The notes: a model not told the origin generated them from the letters alone. 64,000 nt of DNA from Streptomyces sp. BK340 (GCF_007827595.1 NZ_VISR01000038.1:26870-90869), one strand, 5' to 3'; positions 41,644 through 52,892 are shown, counted from the first letter of the stretch. Translations and numbers: made by a program.

Positions 41644-41981
41644 CGGAGGGTCGAGGGGCGTCGGCCCGCCGTGGGCTCACCCGCTCGCTGCGGCTGCGCT
41701 TCAGCTGTCCGCGGGGCAGCATGGAGGTGTCGTACGAGATGACGCTGGGTGTCCGACCCGGAGTTCGCGGCCGCCCCTCCCCTGTACGGTCCAACGCGTG
41801 CCGTCGGCCTACGGGCCTCCGCTTCTTGATGTGTCACCTCCTCCCGTCGGGTCTTTCTTAACGCAAGATTGACGCCGCCCGGCCCTGGATCCGTGGGCCC
41901 AGGCGTCACTCTCTGCATACGCTGGTGCCGCCGTCCGCGTGATGGCCGGAATCAGCTGAGCCGCACACCTGGAGCACGCCG
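41644..41981 (+). other. long leader region of the APC permease gene
   Basis: No gene is supported. TGACGCC at 41868-41874 and GGCGTCA at 41903-41909, together with CCTGG and CCAGG inside them, can form a hairpin. CATACGCT further on resembles a -10 box. I looked for the ydaO-type c-di-AMP riboswitch that often precedes potassium or amino-acid permeases and did not recognise it. Confidence 0.4.
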
Positions 41982-43931
41982 ATGGCCACGACCGAGCACC
42001 CTCCTCCCAGTCGCTTGCGCACCTGGATGCTGGAGGGGCTGTCCGACATGGGCAAGGGGCACGCCCGCCCCGAAGCCCAGCCGGAGCCGGCGCACAAGGG
42101 CCAGCGCTGGTGGCGCGTGATGTGCCTGACCGGTGTCGACTACTTCTCCACCCTCGGCTACCAGCCGGGCATCGCGGCGCTCGCGGCCGGCCTGCTCTCG
42201 CCCATCGCGACCATCGTGCTCGTCATAGTCACCCTGGCGGGTGCCCTCCCGGTGTACCGCCGCGTGTCCGAGGAGAGCCCGCACGGCGAGGGCTCCATCG
42301 CGATGCTGGAGCGACTGCTCTCGTTCTGGCAGGGCAAGCTCTTCGTCCTGACCCTGCTGGGCTTCGCGGCCACCGACTTCCTCATCACGATCACCTTGTC
42401 GGCCGCCGACGCCGCCACCCACCTCGTGGAGAACCCGCACCTCACCAGCGTGCTCCACAGCTACCAGATGCTGATCACCCTGTTCCTGGTGGCCCTGCTC
42501 GGCGCGGTGTTCCTGAAGGGCTTCCTGGAGGCCATCGGCGTCGCCGTCGCCCTGGTCGGCATCTACCTCGTGCTCAACCTCGTCGTCGTGATCGTGGGTC
42601 TGTACCACGTCGTCACCGCCGAGCACGTGATCACCGACTGGACCAGCGCCCTGACCGCGGAGCACGGCAACGTCTTCGTCATGATCGGCCTGGCCCTGCT
42701 CGTCTTCCCGAAACTCGCCCTCGGCCTGTCCGGCTTCGAGACCGGTGTCGCCGTCATGCCGCACGTCGAGGGCGACGCGGACGACACCGAGGAGCGTCCG
42801 GTCGGCCGCATCCGGGACACCAAGAAGCTGCTGACCACCGCCGCGCTGATCATGAGCGCGTTCCTCATCGCCACCAGCTTCATCACCACGCTGCTGATCC
42901 CGGCCGCCGAGTTCAAGCCCGGCGGCCAGGCCAACGGCCGTGCGCTCGCCTACCTCGCGCACGAGTACCTGGGCGGGGCCTTCGGCACGGTCTACGACAT
43001 CTCGACCATCGCCATCCTGTGGTTCGCCGGCGCGTCCGCCATGGCCGGTCTGCTCAACCTGATGCCGCGCTACCTGCCCCGCTACGGCATGGCCCCGCAC
43101 TGGGCACGCGCCGTGCGCCCGATGGTCATCGTCTTCACGCTGATCGCCTTCCTGGTGACCTGGATCTTCGACGCCAACGTCGACGCACAGGGCGGCGCCT
43201 ACGCCACCGGCGTGCTGGTGCTGATCAGCTCCGCGGCGATCGCGGTGACCATCGCCGCCCGCAAGGCCGGCCAGCGCGGCTGGACTGTGACGTTCGCGAT
43301 CATCTCCGTGGTGTTCCTGTACACGACCGTCGTGAACGTCATCGAGCGCCCCGACGGTGTGAAGATCGGCGCCTGCTTCATCGTCGGCATCATCATGGTC
43401 TCGTTGCTGTCCCGGCTGGCCCGCGCCTTCGAGCTGCGGGTGACCCACGTGTCCATGGACCCGATGGCGGAAAGATTCGTCCGGGACATGGCCAGCCGCA
43501 AGATCCGGTTCATCGCCAACGAGCCCGACCGGCGCGACAAGGCCGAGTACCGGGACAAGATCGAGCAGATCCGCGCCGACAACGAGATGCCCGAGCAGGA
43601 CGACTTCGTCTTCGTGGAGGTCACGGTCACCGACCCCTCCGAGTTCGAGGCGGGCCTGACCGTGCGGGGCGAGGTCCTGCACAACCGCTACCGCATCCTG
43701 ACCCTGGAGTCCTCCTCCATCCCCAACGCCCTCGCCGCGATGCTCCTCCATGTCCGCGACATGACGGGCTGCACCCCGCACATCTACTTCGAGTGGACCG
43801 AGGGCAGCCCGTTCGCCAACTTCCTGCGCTTCTTCCTCTTCGGGCAGGGCGAGGTCGCCCCGGTCACCCGAGAGGTGCTGCGCGAGGCGGAGCCGGACCG
43901 CGCCCGGCGACCGCGCGTCCACACGGGCTGA
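41982..43931 (+). CDS. APC-superfamily permease with C-terminal cytosolic domain
   Basis: A 649-residue transporter. After about 50 polar residues come roughly eleven membrane segments; GVDYFSTLGYQPGIAALAAG is a typical first APC helix and PHGEGSIAMLERLL lies in the loop. A soluble C-terminal domain of about 170 residues begins after LARAFELRVTHVSMDP and has EQDDFVFVEVTVTDPSEFEA. Related large APC carriers with such tails include potassium importers of the KimA/KUP type regulated by nucleotides. Substrate is unproven. The gene is monocistronic. Confidence 0.82.
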   Translation: MATTEHPPPSRLRTWMLEGLSDMGKGHARPEAQPEPAHKGQRWWRVMCLTGVDYFSTLGYQPGIAALAAGLLSPIATIVLVIVTLAGALPVYRRVSEESPHGEGSIAMLERLLSFWQGKLFVLTLLGFAATDFLITITLSAADAATHLVENPHLTSVLHSYQMLITLFLVALLGAVFLKGFLEAIGVAVALVGIYLVLNLVVVIVGLYHVVTAEHVITDWTSALTAEHGNVFVMIGLALLVFPKLALGLSGFETGVAVMPHVEGDADDTEERPVGRIRDTKKLLTTAALIMSAFLIATSFITTLLIPAAEFKPGGQANGRALAYLAHEYLGGAFGTVYDISTIAILWFAGASAMAGLLNLMPRYLPRYGMAPHWARAVRPMVIVFTLIAFLVTWIFDANVDAQGGAYATGVLVLISSAAIAVTIAARKAGQRGWTVTFAIISVVFLYTTVVNVIERPDGVKIGACFIVGIIMVSLLSRLARAFELRVTHVSMDPMAERFVRDMASRKIRFIANEPDRRDKAEYRDKIEQIRADNEMPEQDDFVFVEVTVTDPSEFEAGLTVRGEVLHNRYRILTLESSSIPNALAAMLLHVRDMTGCTPHIYFEWTEGSPFANFLRFFLFGQGEVAPVTREVLREAEPDRARRPRVHTG

Positions 43932-44008
43932 GGCACACCCGCGGTCACGTCGGGCTCCTCAGGTCACCGAGCCGACAGTCGTACCGGGCCGGGAAGACGG
44001 CACGCGCC

Positions 44009-44605
44009 TCAGGCCGTCGCCGTCTTCCTGCCGAACAGCCGCCGCGGCGGCCGCGCCTCCAGCCGGCCCATGCTCAGCTGCCCGCGTATCTCCACGCGCA
44101 GCACGACCGGCGTCCCGGGCTGCCCGGCCGGCCGCACCCTGGCCTTGCCGTAGTCGATCACCAGGGAGTCCGTGTCCACGACGACGCCGGGCCGGGTGAT
44201 CAGCCGCAGGGTGCCGCCGCGCAGGTCCAGATCGATGCGGAGGGTGTCGTGAGTGATCTCCGCCAGGGTGAAGTCGACGGTCACGTCGCCCCACTCCGAG
44301 TGGATCTCCATCCGGCGCGGCACCGACCATCCGTCGCCGCGCGTGGCCGACGAGAACTGCTGCTCGATGCGGACGACGTCCTTGACCGGGACCACCCCGG
44401 GCGCGTCCGGCAGGTCACCCGTCAGCTCCGCAAGCTCCCCGAGCGTGCGCGCCGACAGGGCCGCCCCCACCCGCTCGTCGTGCTCCTCGGCGGTCAGCCT
44501 GCCGTCCCCCGCGGCAGCCGTCAGGACGTCCACCAGGCGATCCCGGTCCGCGTGCGAGGCCCGCAACCCGGACGGCACATCCGTGGGCACCAGTTCGGCC
44601 GACAT
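44009..44605 (-). CDS. DUF1707-domain protein
   Basis: 198 residues. The DUF1707 motif is at about residues 12-60: LRASHADRDRLVDVL, TAEEHDERVGAALSARTLGEL and LTGDLP. The C-terminal part is a beta-rich LiaF-like region with EWGDVTVDFTLAEITHDTLRI and RGGTLRLITRPGV. Such proteins are usually membrane-associated or cytosolic accessory factors of unknown function in actinobacteria. The ATG at 44605 follows GGGGTGAGGG. Confidence 0.85.
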   Translation of the reverse strand: MSAELVPTDVPSGLRASHADRDRLVDVLTAAAGDGRLTAEEHDERVGAALSARTLGELAELTGDLPDAPGVVPVKDVVRIEQQFSSATRGDGWSVPRRMEIHSEWGDVTVDFTLAEITHDTLRIDLDLRGGTLRLITRPGVVVDTDSLVIDYGKARVRPAGQPGTPVVLRVEIRGQLSMGRLEARPPRRLFGRKTATA

Positions 44606-44654
44606 ACCCTCACCCCGTTTCAGACGCCCCCCGCAGGGGACCACCGTCACGCAC

Positions 44655-44672
44655 TAACGCTATATCGCGTTA
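44655..44672. promoter_or_regulatory. ModE-like palindrome before the HTH-Mop gene
   Basis: TAACGC-TATATC-GCGTTA has perfect 6-base arms. It resembles the CGnTATAT/ATATAACG half-sites of ModE operators. It lies 59 bases before the HTH-Mop start and 50 bases from the divergent DUF1707 gene. It may be the binding site of the adjacent HTH-Mop regulator. Confidence 0.55.
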
Positions 44673-44730
44673 TACCCAACGGCCAACCCGACGTCCACGG
44701 TTCCCTCTTCATGGCCCTATCGTGACCGGC

Positions 44731-45126
44731 ATGCAGTCCTACACGATCGGCCAGGCCGCACGGCTGCTCGGCGTGAGCCCCGACACCGCCCGCCGCTGGG
44801 CCGACGCCGGCCGGGTGGCCACTCATCGCGACGAGGCCGGGCGCCGGCTCATCGACGGCAAGGATCTCGCCGCGTTCTCGGTCGAGCTGGCCAAGGCGGG
44901 CAGCGGCGAGGAGGACGCCTCCTACACCTCGGTCCGCAACGCCTTCCCGGGCATCGTCACCGCCATCAAGCTCGGCGACGTCGCCGCCCAGGTGGAGATC
45001 CAGGCGGGCCCGCACCGCCTGGTCTCCCTGCTGACCCGGGAGGCCGTGGAGGAACTGGGCCTGGAGGTCGGCATGGAGGCCACCGCGCGCGTGAAGTCCA
45101 CGAACGTGCACATCGACCGCGTCTGA
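44731..45126 (+). CDS. HTH-Mop molybdate-responsive regulator
   Basis: 131 residues with two domains. An excisionase/MerR-like HTH covers residues 1-55 (YTIGQAARLLGVSPDTARRWADAG, then a wing). A single Mop (TOBE) domain covers 65-131: SVRNAFPGIVTAIKLGDVA and VSLLTREAVEELGLEVG. Mop domains bind molybdate or tungstate at dimer or hexamer interfaces. It should sense molybdate and control transcription, like a minimal ModE. TATCGT at 44718-44723 lies 7 bases before the ATG, so it is probably leaderless. Confidence 0.88.
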   Translation: MQSYTIGQAARLLGVSPDTARRWADAGRVATHRDEAGRRLIDGKDLAAFSVELAKAGSGEEDASYTSVRNAFPGIVTAIKLGDVAAQVEIQAGPHRLVSLLTREAVEELGLEVGMEATARVKSTNVHIDRV

Positions 45127-45172
45127 GAACACCTCCGGGGCGTCTTCGACACCGGCTCCGCAGAAGCCCCCC

Positions 45173-45982
45173 TCACCGGCAGAGCAGCGCCGCCCACAGG
45201 TCCAGCCGGCCGCTCAGCAGGGACAGGTCCCGTCCGGTGAAGTGCTCGATGCGCTGCATCCGGTAGTGCACGGTGTTGACGTGCAGGTGCAGCGCCTTGA
45301 CCGTGCGCGCCCAGGAGCCGTCGCAGGCGAGGAACGTCTCCAGCGTGCTCAGCAGTACGGCGGTGGCGGTGCGGTCGGACTCCAGCAGCGGACCGAGGAC
45401 CGTACGGCCGTAGGCGGCGCGCGCCTCGGCCGGCACGCCGGTGAGCAGGGCGTCGAGGCTGGTGAGGGCGGTCGCGTCGGCGAGGAGGGAGGCGTAAGGC
45501 GCGGTGGTGCGGGCCCAGGTGAGGGCGTACCGGGCCTGCGCCGGCGCCCCGCCCAGCCCTTCGGGACCGTCCACGGGCGCCCCGGTGCCGCTGTGCAGGG
45601 CGCCCAGGCCGTCCGCGGCCCGTCGCTCGGCCGACCGGCGCCGGGCCGCGGCCTCCTGACAGTGGCTCAGGGCCGCGGCGGTCTCCTGCAGCATGCGCGG
45701 TGGCGCGCTGTCGGGGTCGGGCACGCAGAGCAGCCAGCGGTCATAGGGGGAGGCGCTGTCGGCCTCGACGGACACGGTCTCCCCGGTGCCGTCCGCCACG
45801 AGCGCGACCGCCTCCCGCGCCGCGACGCCCGGCGCCCCCGCCGTGGCCGCGACCGTCCGCCCCGAGGGCGTGAACACGTAGGCGGTGACGGGGTCGAGGT
45901 GGGCGAAGGCGGCGCCGAGAACGCCCTCCGGACCGGCCTCCTGGGCCAACGCCGTACGGGACGCGACCGGGGAGCGGTTCAC
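45173..45982 (-). CDS. PucR/CdaR-type HTH regulator, short form
   Basis: 269 residues. The N-terminal part (about 180 residues) has GAF-like features around GVLGAAFAHLDPVTAYVFTP and weak similarity elsewhere. The C-terminal PucR/CdaR HTH is intact: LLSTLETFLACDGSWARTVK, ALHLHVNTVHYRMQRIEHFTG and DLSLLSGRLDLWAALL, given here in three pieces. It lacks the usual N-terminal purine-catabolism domain and is about half the length of PucR. Its GTG overlaps the stop of the molybdopterin protein gene (GTGA), so the two are coupled. Confidence 0.75.
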   Translation of the reverse strand: MNRSPVASRTALAQEAGPEGVLGAAFAHLDPVTAYVFTPSGRTVAATAGAPGVAAREAVALVADGTGETVSVEADSASPYDRWLLCVPDPDSAPPRMLQETAAALSHCQEAAARRRSAERRAADGLGALHSGTGAPVDGPEGLGGAPAQARYALTWARTTAPYASLLADATALTSLDALLTGVPAEARAAYGRTVLGPLLESDRTATAVLLSTLETFLACDGSWARTVKALHLHVNTVHYRMQRIEHFTGRDLSLLSGRLDLWAALLCR

Positions 45983-46467
45983 GGAGCTGCCGCTGACGCG
46001 CGACCGGGTGTGGCCGGCACTGGAGCGTCGAAGCCGTAGGCCCCGTCCACCCGGATCGCCGTGATCCCGCTGATGTGCCGGGCCCCGCAGCGGTCCTGCG
46101 GCAGCACCAGCTGGGGGCCGGCCGCGTCCAGCGGGGTGCCGTCGACGGTGCCGGCGAGCAGCACGGGGGCGTGGGCGAAGTCGGGGTCGATCTCGGCCCA
46201 GGACAGCAGCGCGTGGTGGCCGTCGGTGCCGGTGACGGCGATCAGGAAGCGCAGCCGGTCCTTGCGCCGAACCGGGTCGAAGCCGGGTCCGGCGTCGGCG
46301 AGCACGTCGTACAGCCGCGGACCGGTGAACCGGTGGTGCTGGACGCCGCTGGTGGCGCACTCGAAGCTGACGTCCGCCACGTGCTGCGGCCAGCCGAGCA
46401 GGTCCGGCACGGTCAGCCGGGCCGGTCGTACGAGATCGCCGGTCAGGGCGAGTTCCGCGAGCAACAC
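45979..46467 (-). CDS. molybdopterin-dependent oxidoreductase-domain protein
   Basis: A 162-residue protein with the sulfite-oxidase/YedY-type molybdopterin fold in part: LTVPDLLGWPQHVADVSFECATSG, then FTGPRLYDVLADAGPGFDP, FLIAVTGTDGHHALLSWAEID and GPQLVLPQDRCGARHISGI. It contains Cys residues at the places where the Mo-ligating Cys is usually found. There is no Tat signal in this start, so it is either cytosolic or a regulatory relative. The GTG at 46467 follows GGGAGGTGG. It is divergent from modABC, supporting a link to molybdenum. Confidence 0.75.
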   Translation of the reverse strand: MLLAELALTGDLVRPARLTVPDLLGWPQHVADVSFECATSGVQHHRFTGPRLYDVLADAGPGFDPVRRKDRLRFLIAVTGTDGHHALLSWAEIDPDFAHAPVLLAGTVDGTPLDAAGPQLVLPQDRCGARHISGITAIRVDGAYGFDAPVPATPGRASAAAP

Positions 46468-46576
46468 CTGCGACCACCTCCCGCAGGACCGTACCCCTGG
46501 CCGAGCACCGTACAAACGCACATGCCAGCCCCAAGTCACAACTTCGCAGCTCATGCGATGTGACAGGAGACTTACA

Positions 46577-46631
46577 CCTGGCAGATGCGGCAGTATCATC
46601 GCCGCACGGCCGATTGTCCGGCCGTGCCAGG
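46577..46631 (+). promoter_or_regulatory. structured leader of modABC
   Basis: CACGGCCG (46605-46612) and CGGCCGTG (46619-46626) form a perfect 8-bp stem, nested in a second stem made by CCTGGC (46577-46582) and GCCAGG (46626-46631). It lies 40 bases before the modA start in the untranslated region. It may be a transcription attenuator or an RNA sensor; sequence does not match the enterobacterial Moco riboswitch as I know it. Confidence 0.45.
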
Positions 46632-46672
46632 GCGCGACCGTTGTTCCACAGAACCCGAGGAGTAGATCCGTG

Positions 46673-47503
46673 ATGACCCGTTCCGTGCGCCGGACCCGGA
46701 CGCTGCAGCTGGCCGGTGCGGGTGCCGCCGCCCTGATGGCACTGAGCGCCTGCTCCTCCTCGTCCGGCGACGACTCGTCGTCCAAGTCGAAGGCGTCGGA
46801 CTCGTCGCCCTCCGCCTCCCCGAAGCTCTCCGGGAAGATCACCGTGTTCGCGGCCGCCTCCCTCAAGGAGAGCTTCACGACCCTGGGCAAGGAGTTCGAG
46901 AAGGCCCACCCCGGCACCACCGTCAGCTTCAACTTCGGCGGCAGCGACACCCTCGCCGCGAGCATCACCAGCGGCGCCCCGGCGGATGTCTTCGCCGCCG
47001 CCAGCCCCAAGACCATGGCGATCGTGACGGACAAGCAGGACGCGGTCGGAACCCCGGCCACCTTCGTCCGCAACCAGCTGGAGATCGCCACCCTGCCGGG
47101 CAACCCCGACAAGGTGGCCTCCCTGAAGGACCTCACCAAGTCCGGCCTGAAGGTCGTCCTGTGCGACAAGACCGTGCCGTGCGGCGCCGCCGCGCAGAAG
47201 GCCCTGGACGCCGGCAAGCTGAAGCTCACCCCGGCCTCCTACGAGCAGGACGTCAAGGCCGCCCTGACGAAGGTCGAGCTGAAGGAGGCCGACGCGGCCG
47301 TCGTCTACAAGACCGATGTGAAGGCCGCGGGTGACAAGGTGGAGGGCGTGGAGTTCCCCGAGTCTGCCAACGCCATCAACGACTACCCGATCGCCCTGCT
47401 GAAGAACGCCGGCAACGCCGCCGCTGCCAAGGCGTTCATCGAGCTGGTGCAGTCCGCCGAGGGCCAGAAGGTTCTGAGCGGGGCCGGGTTCCTCAAGCCG
47501 TGA
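46673..47503 (+). CDS. modA: molybdate ABC transporter substrate-binding lipoprotein
   Basis: A 276-residue ModA protein. The signal peptide ends in the lipobox ALSAC at about residue 28. A Ser/Lys-rich linker precedes ITVFAAASLKESFTTLGKEF and FNFGGSDTLAASITSGAPADVFAAAS, the molybdate-binding signatures. It captures molybdate or tungstate outside the membrane. GAGGAG lies 10 bases before this ATG; a GTG at 46670 just before it is also possible. Its stop overlaps the modB start. modABC form one operon. Confidence 0.95.
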   Translation: MTRSVRRTRTLQLAGAGAAALMALSACSSSSGDDSSSKSKASDSSPSASPKLSGKITVFAAASLKESFTTLGKEFEKAHPGTTVSFNFGGSDTLAASITSGAPADVFAAASPKTMAIVTDKQDAVGTPATFVRNQLEIATLPGNPDKVASLKDLTKSGLKVVLCDKTVPCGAAAQKALDAGKLKLTPASYEQDVKAALTKVELKEADAAVVYKTDVKAAGDKVEGVEFPESANAINDYPIALLKNAGNAAAAKAFIELVQSAEGQKVLSGAGFLKP

Positions 47504-48366
47504 CCTCGCTCGACAGGCCCGGCGCCGCGGCCGACCCCCGCACGGGTGGGCCGCGGCGCCGCCGCGTCGGCACGGGGGGCCGACGCGGGGTGCCGTTGCC
47601 GCTGCTGGTGCCCGGCGTGGTGGCGATGGCGTTCCTGCTGCTGCCGCTGATCGCGCTGCTCGTACGGGCTCCCTGGCGGAGCCTGCCGCAGCAGCTGACC
47701 AGCGCGGAGGTGTGGCAGGCGCTCCAGCTGTCCCTGGTCACCGCGACGGCGGCGACAGCCGTGAGCCTGGTGCTGGGGGTGCCGCTGGCCTGGCTGCTGG
47801 CCCGTACGGAGTTCCCGGGCCGCGGTCTCGTCCGCGCCCTGGTGACCCTGCCCCTGGTGCTTCCGCCGGTGGTCGGCGGTGTGGCCCTGCTGCTCGCCCT
47901 GGGCCGCAACGGCGTCGTCGGCAAGTGGCTCGACTCCTGGTTCGGGATCACCCTTCCCTTCACCACCACCGGCGTCGTGATCGCGGAGGCGTTCGTCGCG
48001 ATGCCGTTCCTGGTCATCAGCGTCGAGGGCACCCTGCGGGCCGCCGACCCGCGCTTCGAGGAGGCGGCCACCACGCTCGGCGCCTCCCGCTTCACCGCGT
48101 TCCGCCGGGTCACCCTGCCGCTGATCGCCCCCGGCATCGCCGCGGGCGCGGTCCTGGCCTGGGCCCGCGCGCTCGGCGAGTTCGGGGCGACGATCACCTT
48201 CGCGGGCAACTTCCCCGGCCGCACCCAGACCATGCCCCTCGCGGTCTACCTCGCGCTGCAGAACGACCCCGAGGCGGCCATCGCCCTCAGCCTGGTCCTG
48301 CTGGCCGTGTCCGTCGCGGTCCTGGCGGGATTGCGGGACCGGTGGCTGACGGAGACCGGGCGGTGA
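47500..48366 (+). CDS. modB: molybdate ABC transporter permease
   Basis: A 288-residue permease. A polar start of 30 residues precedes six membrane helices. QLSLVTATAATAVSLVLGVPLAWLLAR is the second, and the EAA loop reads EEAATTLGASRFTAFRRVTLP, both only partly quoted. GEFGATITFAGNFPGRTQT near the C-terminus is diagnostic for ModB. It overlaps modA by four bases (GTGA) and precedes modC. Confidence 0.95.
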   Translation: MTSLDRPGAAADPRTGGPRRRRVGTGGRRGVPLPLLVPGVVAMAFLLLPLIALLVRAPWRSLPQQLTSAEVWQALQLSLVTATAATAVSLVLGVPLAWLLARTEFPGRGLVRALVTLPLVLPPVVGGVALLLALGRNGVVGKWLDSWFGITLPFTTTGVVIAEAFVAMPFLVISVEGTLRAADPRFEEAATTLGASRFTAFRRVTLPLIAPGIAAGAVLAWARALGEFGATITFAGNFPGRTQTMPLAVYLALQNDPEAAIALSLVLLAVSVAVLAGLRDRWLTETGR

Positions 48367-48418
48367 CGGGAGGATGGAAGACGACGCTGTGCGTGTGCCG
48401 ACGAAGGACGCCCTCTCC

Positions 48419-49504
48419 ATGACCGACATCGACGCCCCCGAGGCCGGCCTCCAGGTGGTGGGCGAGCAGGGGCTCGACGCCCGGCTCGTCGTCGAGCAGG
48501 GCTCCTTCCGCCTCGACGTGGCCCTGACCGCCGCCCCGGGGGACGTCGTGGCGCTGCTCGGCCCGAACGGCGCAGGCAAGACCACCGCCCTGCGCGCCCT
48601 CGCCGGTCTCGTCCCGCTCACCGACGGCCATCTGCGGCTGGACGGTGTCCTCCTGGACCGCACTCCGCCCGAGTCCCGCCCGGTCGGCGTCGTCTTCCAG
48701 GACTACCTGCTCTTCCCGCACCTGTCCGCCCTGGACAACGTGGCCTTCGGCCCGCGCTGCCAGGGCGCCTCCAAGACCGAGGCGCGGGCCCAGGCCATCG
48801 CCTGGCTGGACCGCATGGGCCTGGCCGACCACGCCGGTGCCAGGCCCCGCAGGCTCTCCGGCGGCCAGGCCCAGCGCGTCGCGCTCGCCCGTGCCCTGGC
48901 CACCCGGCCCCGGCTGCTGCTCCTGGACGAGCCGCTGGCAGCCCTGGACGCCCGTACCCGTCTGGAGGTCCGCGCCCAGCTCCGCCGCCATCTGGCCGAG
49001 TTCGAGGCGGTCGCCGTCCTGGTCACGCACGATCCGCTGGACGCCATGGTGCTCGCGGACCGGCTGGTGGTCGTCGAGCACGGCCGGGTCGTCCAGGAAG
49101 GCTCCCCGGCCGACATCGCCCGCCATCCGCGCACCGACTACATCGCGCAGCTGGTCGGCCTCAACCTCTACCGGGGACTGGCCGAGGGGCACAGGGTACG
49201 GCTCGACGCCGGCCCCTCGATCACGACCACGGAGGTCCTCTCCGGGCCGGCCTTCGTGGCGTTCCCGCCGGTCGCCGTCACCCTCTTCCGGGACCGGCCC
49301 ACCGGTGCCAGCGCCCGCAACCTGTGGCGCTGCGAGGTCGCCGGTCTGGAGACCCACGGCGACCAGATCCGCGCCGACCTCATCGGCGAACTCCCCCTCG
49401 CCGCCGACCTCACCACGGTCGCCGCGGCCGAGCTGGACCTGCATCCCGGCGCAGCTGTCTGGGCGACGGTCAAAGCGACGCAGACACACGCATACCCTGC
49501 CTGA
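48419..49504 (+). CDS. modC: molybdate ABC transporter ATP-binding protein
   Basis: A 361-residue ATPase. Walker A GPNGAGKTT at about residues 48-56, the signature LSGGQAQR, Walker B LLLLDEPLAALD and the switch His in VTHDPLD are present. A C-terminal TOBE region (about 290-361) may sense bound oxyanion. It energises the ModB channel. I prefer the ATG at 48419 (AAGGAC upstream) over one at 48374 that overlaps its own GGGAGG site. Confidence 0.93.
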   Translation: MTDIDAPEAGLQVVGEQGLDARLVVEQGSFRLDVALTAAPGDVVALLGPNGAGKTTALRALAGLVPLTDGHLRLDGVLLDRTPPESRPVGVVFQDYLLFPHLSALDNVAFGPRCQGASKTEARAQAIAWLDRMGLADHAGARPRRLSGGQAQRVALARALATRPRLLLLDEPLAALDARTRLEVRAQLRRHLAEFEAVAVLVTHDPLDAMVLADRLVVVEHGRVVQEGSPADIARHPRTDYIAQLVGLNLYRGLAEGHRVRLDAGPSITTTEVLSGPAFVAFPPVAVTLFRDRPTGASARNLWRCEVAGLETHGDQIRADLIGELPLAADLTTVAAAELDLHPGAAVWATVKATQTHAYPA

Positions 49505-49531
49505 ACGGCGCGCGCCCTACTGTGGGTGCCC

Positions 49532-49951
49532 ATGACACTGAGCATCCGCAACCAGCTCCCCGGAACCGTCACCGAGGTCCACCCCGGCGAGGTCATGGCC
49601 ACGGTCAAGATCCGCCTGGACGGCGGGCAGGAGCTCATGGCGGCCATCACTCTGGAGGCCGTCGAGCAGCTCGGCCTCGCCCCGGACTCCCGCGTCCTCT
49701 CACTGGTGAAGTCGACGGAGATCTCACTCGCCACGGGCCGGTTCGAGGGTCTGTCGATCCGCAACCAGCTTCCCGGCGCGATCGTCCATATCGCCCTCGG
49801 CGGAGCCATGGCCTCCGTGAAGGTGTCGGTGCCCGGCGGCGAACTCACGGCCGTGATCACCAAGGACGCGGCCGAAGACCTCGGCTTCTTCGTCGGTTCC
49901 GACGTGATCGCCCTGATCAAGGCGACCGAGGTGGCTCTGGCCTCGGCGTGA
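49532..49951 (+). CDS. tandem-Mop molbindin
   Basis: A 139-residue protein made of two Mop/TOBE repeats: SIRNQLPGTVTEVHPG at residue 4 and SIRNQLPGAIVHIALGG at 73. Di-Mop molbindins assemble as trimers that bind several molybdate ions. It probably stores or buffers molybdate in the cytosol. TACTGT at 49518-49523 lies 8 bases before the ATG, so it may have its own leaderless transcript besides readthrough from modABC. Confidence 0.9.
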   Translation: MTLSIRNQLPGTVTEVHPGEVMATVKIRLDGGQELMAAITLEAVEQLGLAPDSRVLSLVKSTEISLATGRFEGLSIRNQLPGAIVHIALGGAMASVKVSVPGGELTAVITKDAAEDLGFFVGSDVIALIKATEVALASA

Positions 49952-49958
49952 GCACGGC

Positions 49959-49988
49959 AGAGCCCCGCCCGAACACGGGCGGGGCTCT
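49959..49988. terminator. bidirectional hairpin between molbindin and gcvP
   Basis: AGAGCCCCGCCCG and CGGGCGGGGCTCT pair perfectly (13 bp) around AACA, between two convergent genes. It is the strongest hairpin in the window. Confidence 0.85.
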
Positions 49989-50006
49989 CTGTCACCAGGG
50001 GGTCGC

Positions 50007-52892
<2,886 letters not shown>

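Noticed and set aside
41644..41981. c-di-AMP (ydaO) riboswitch
   Set aside because: I looked for the conserved core before the APC permease and could not recognise it.
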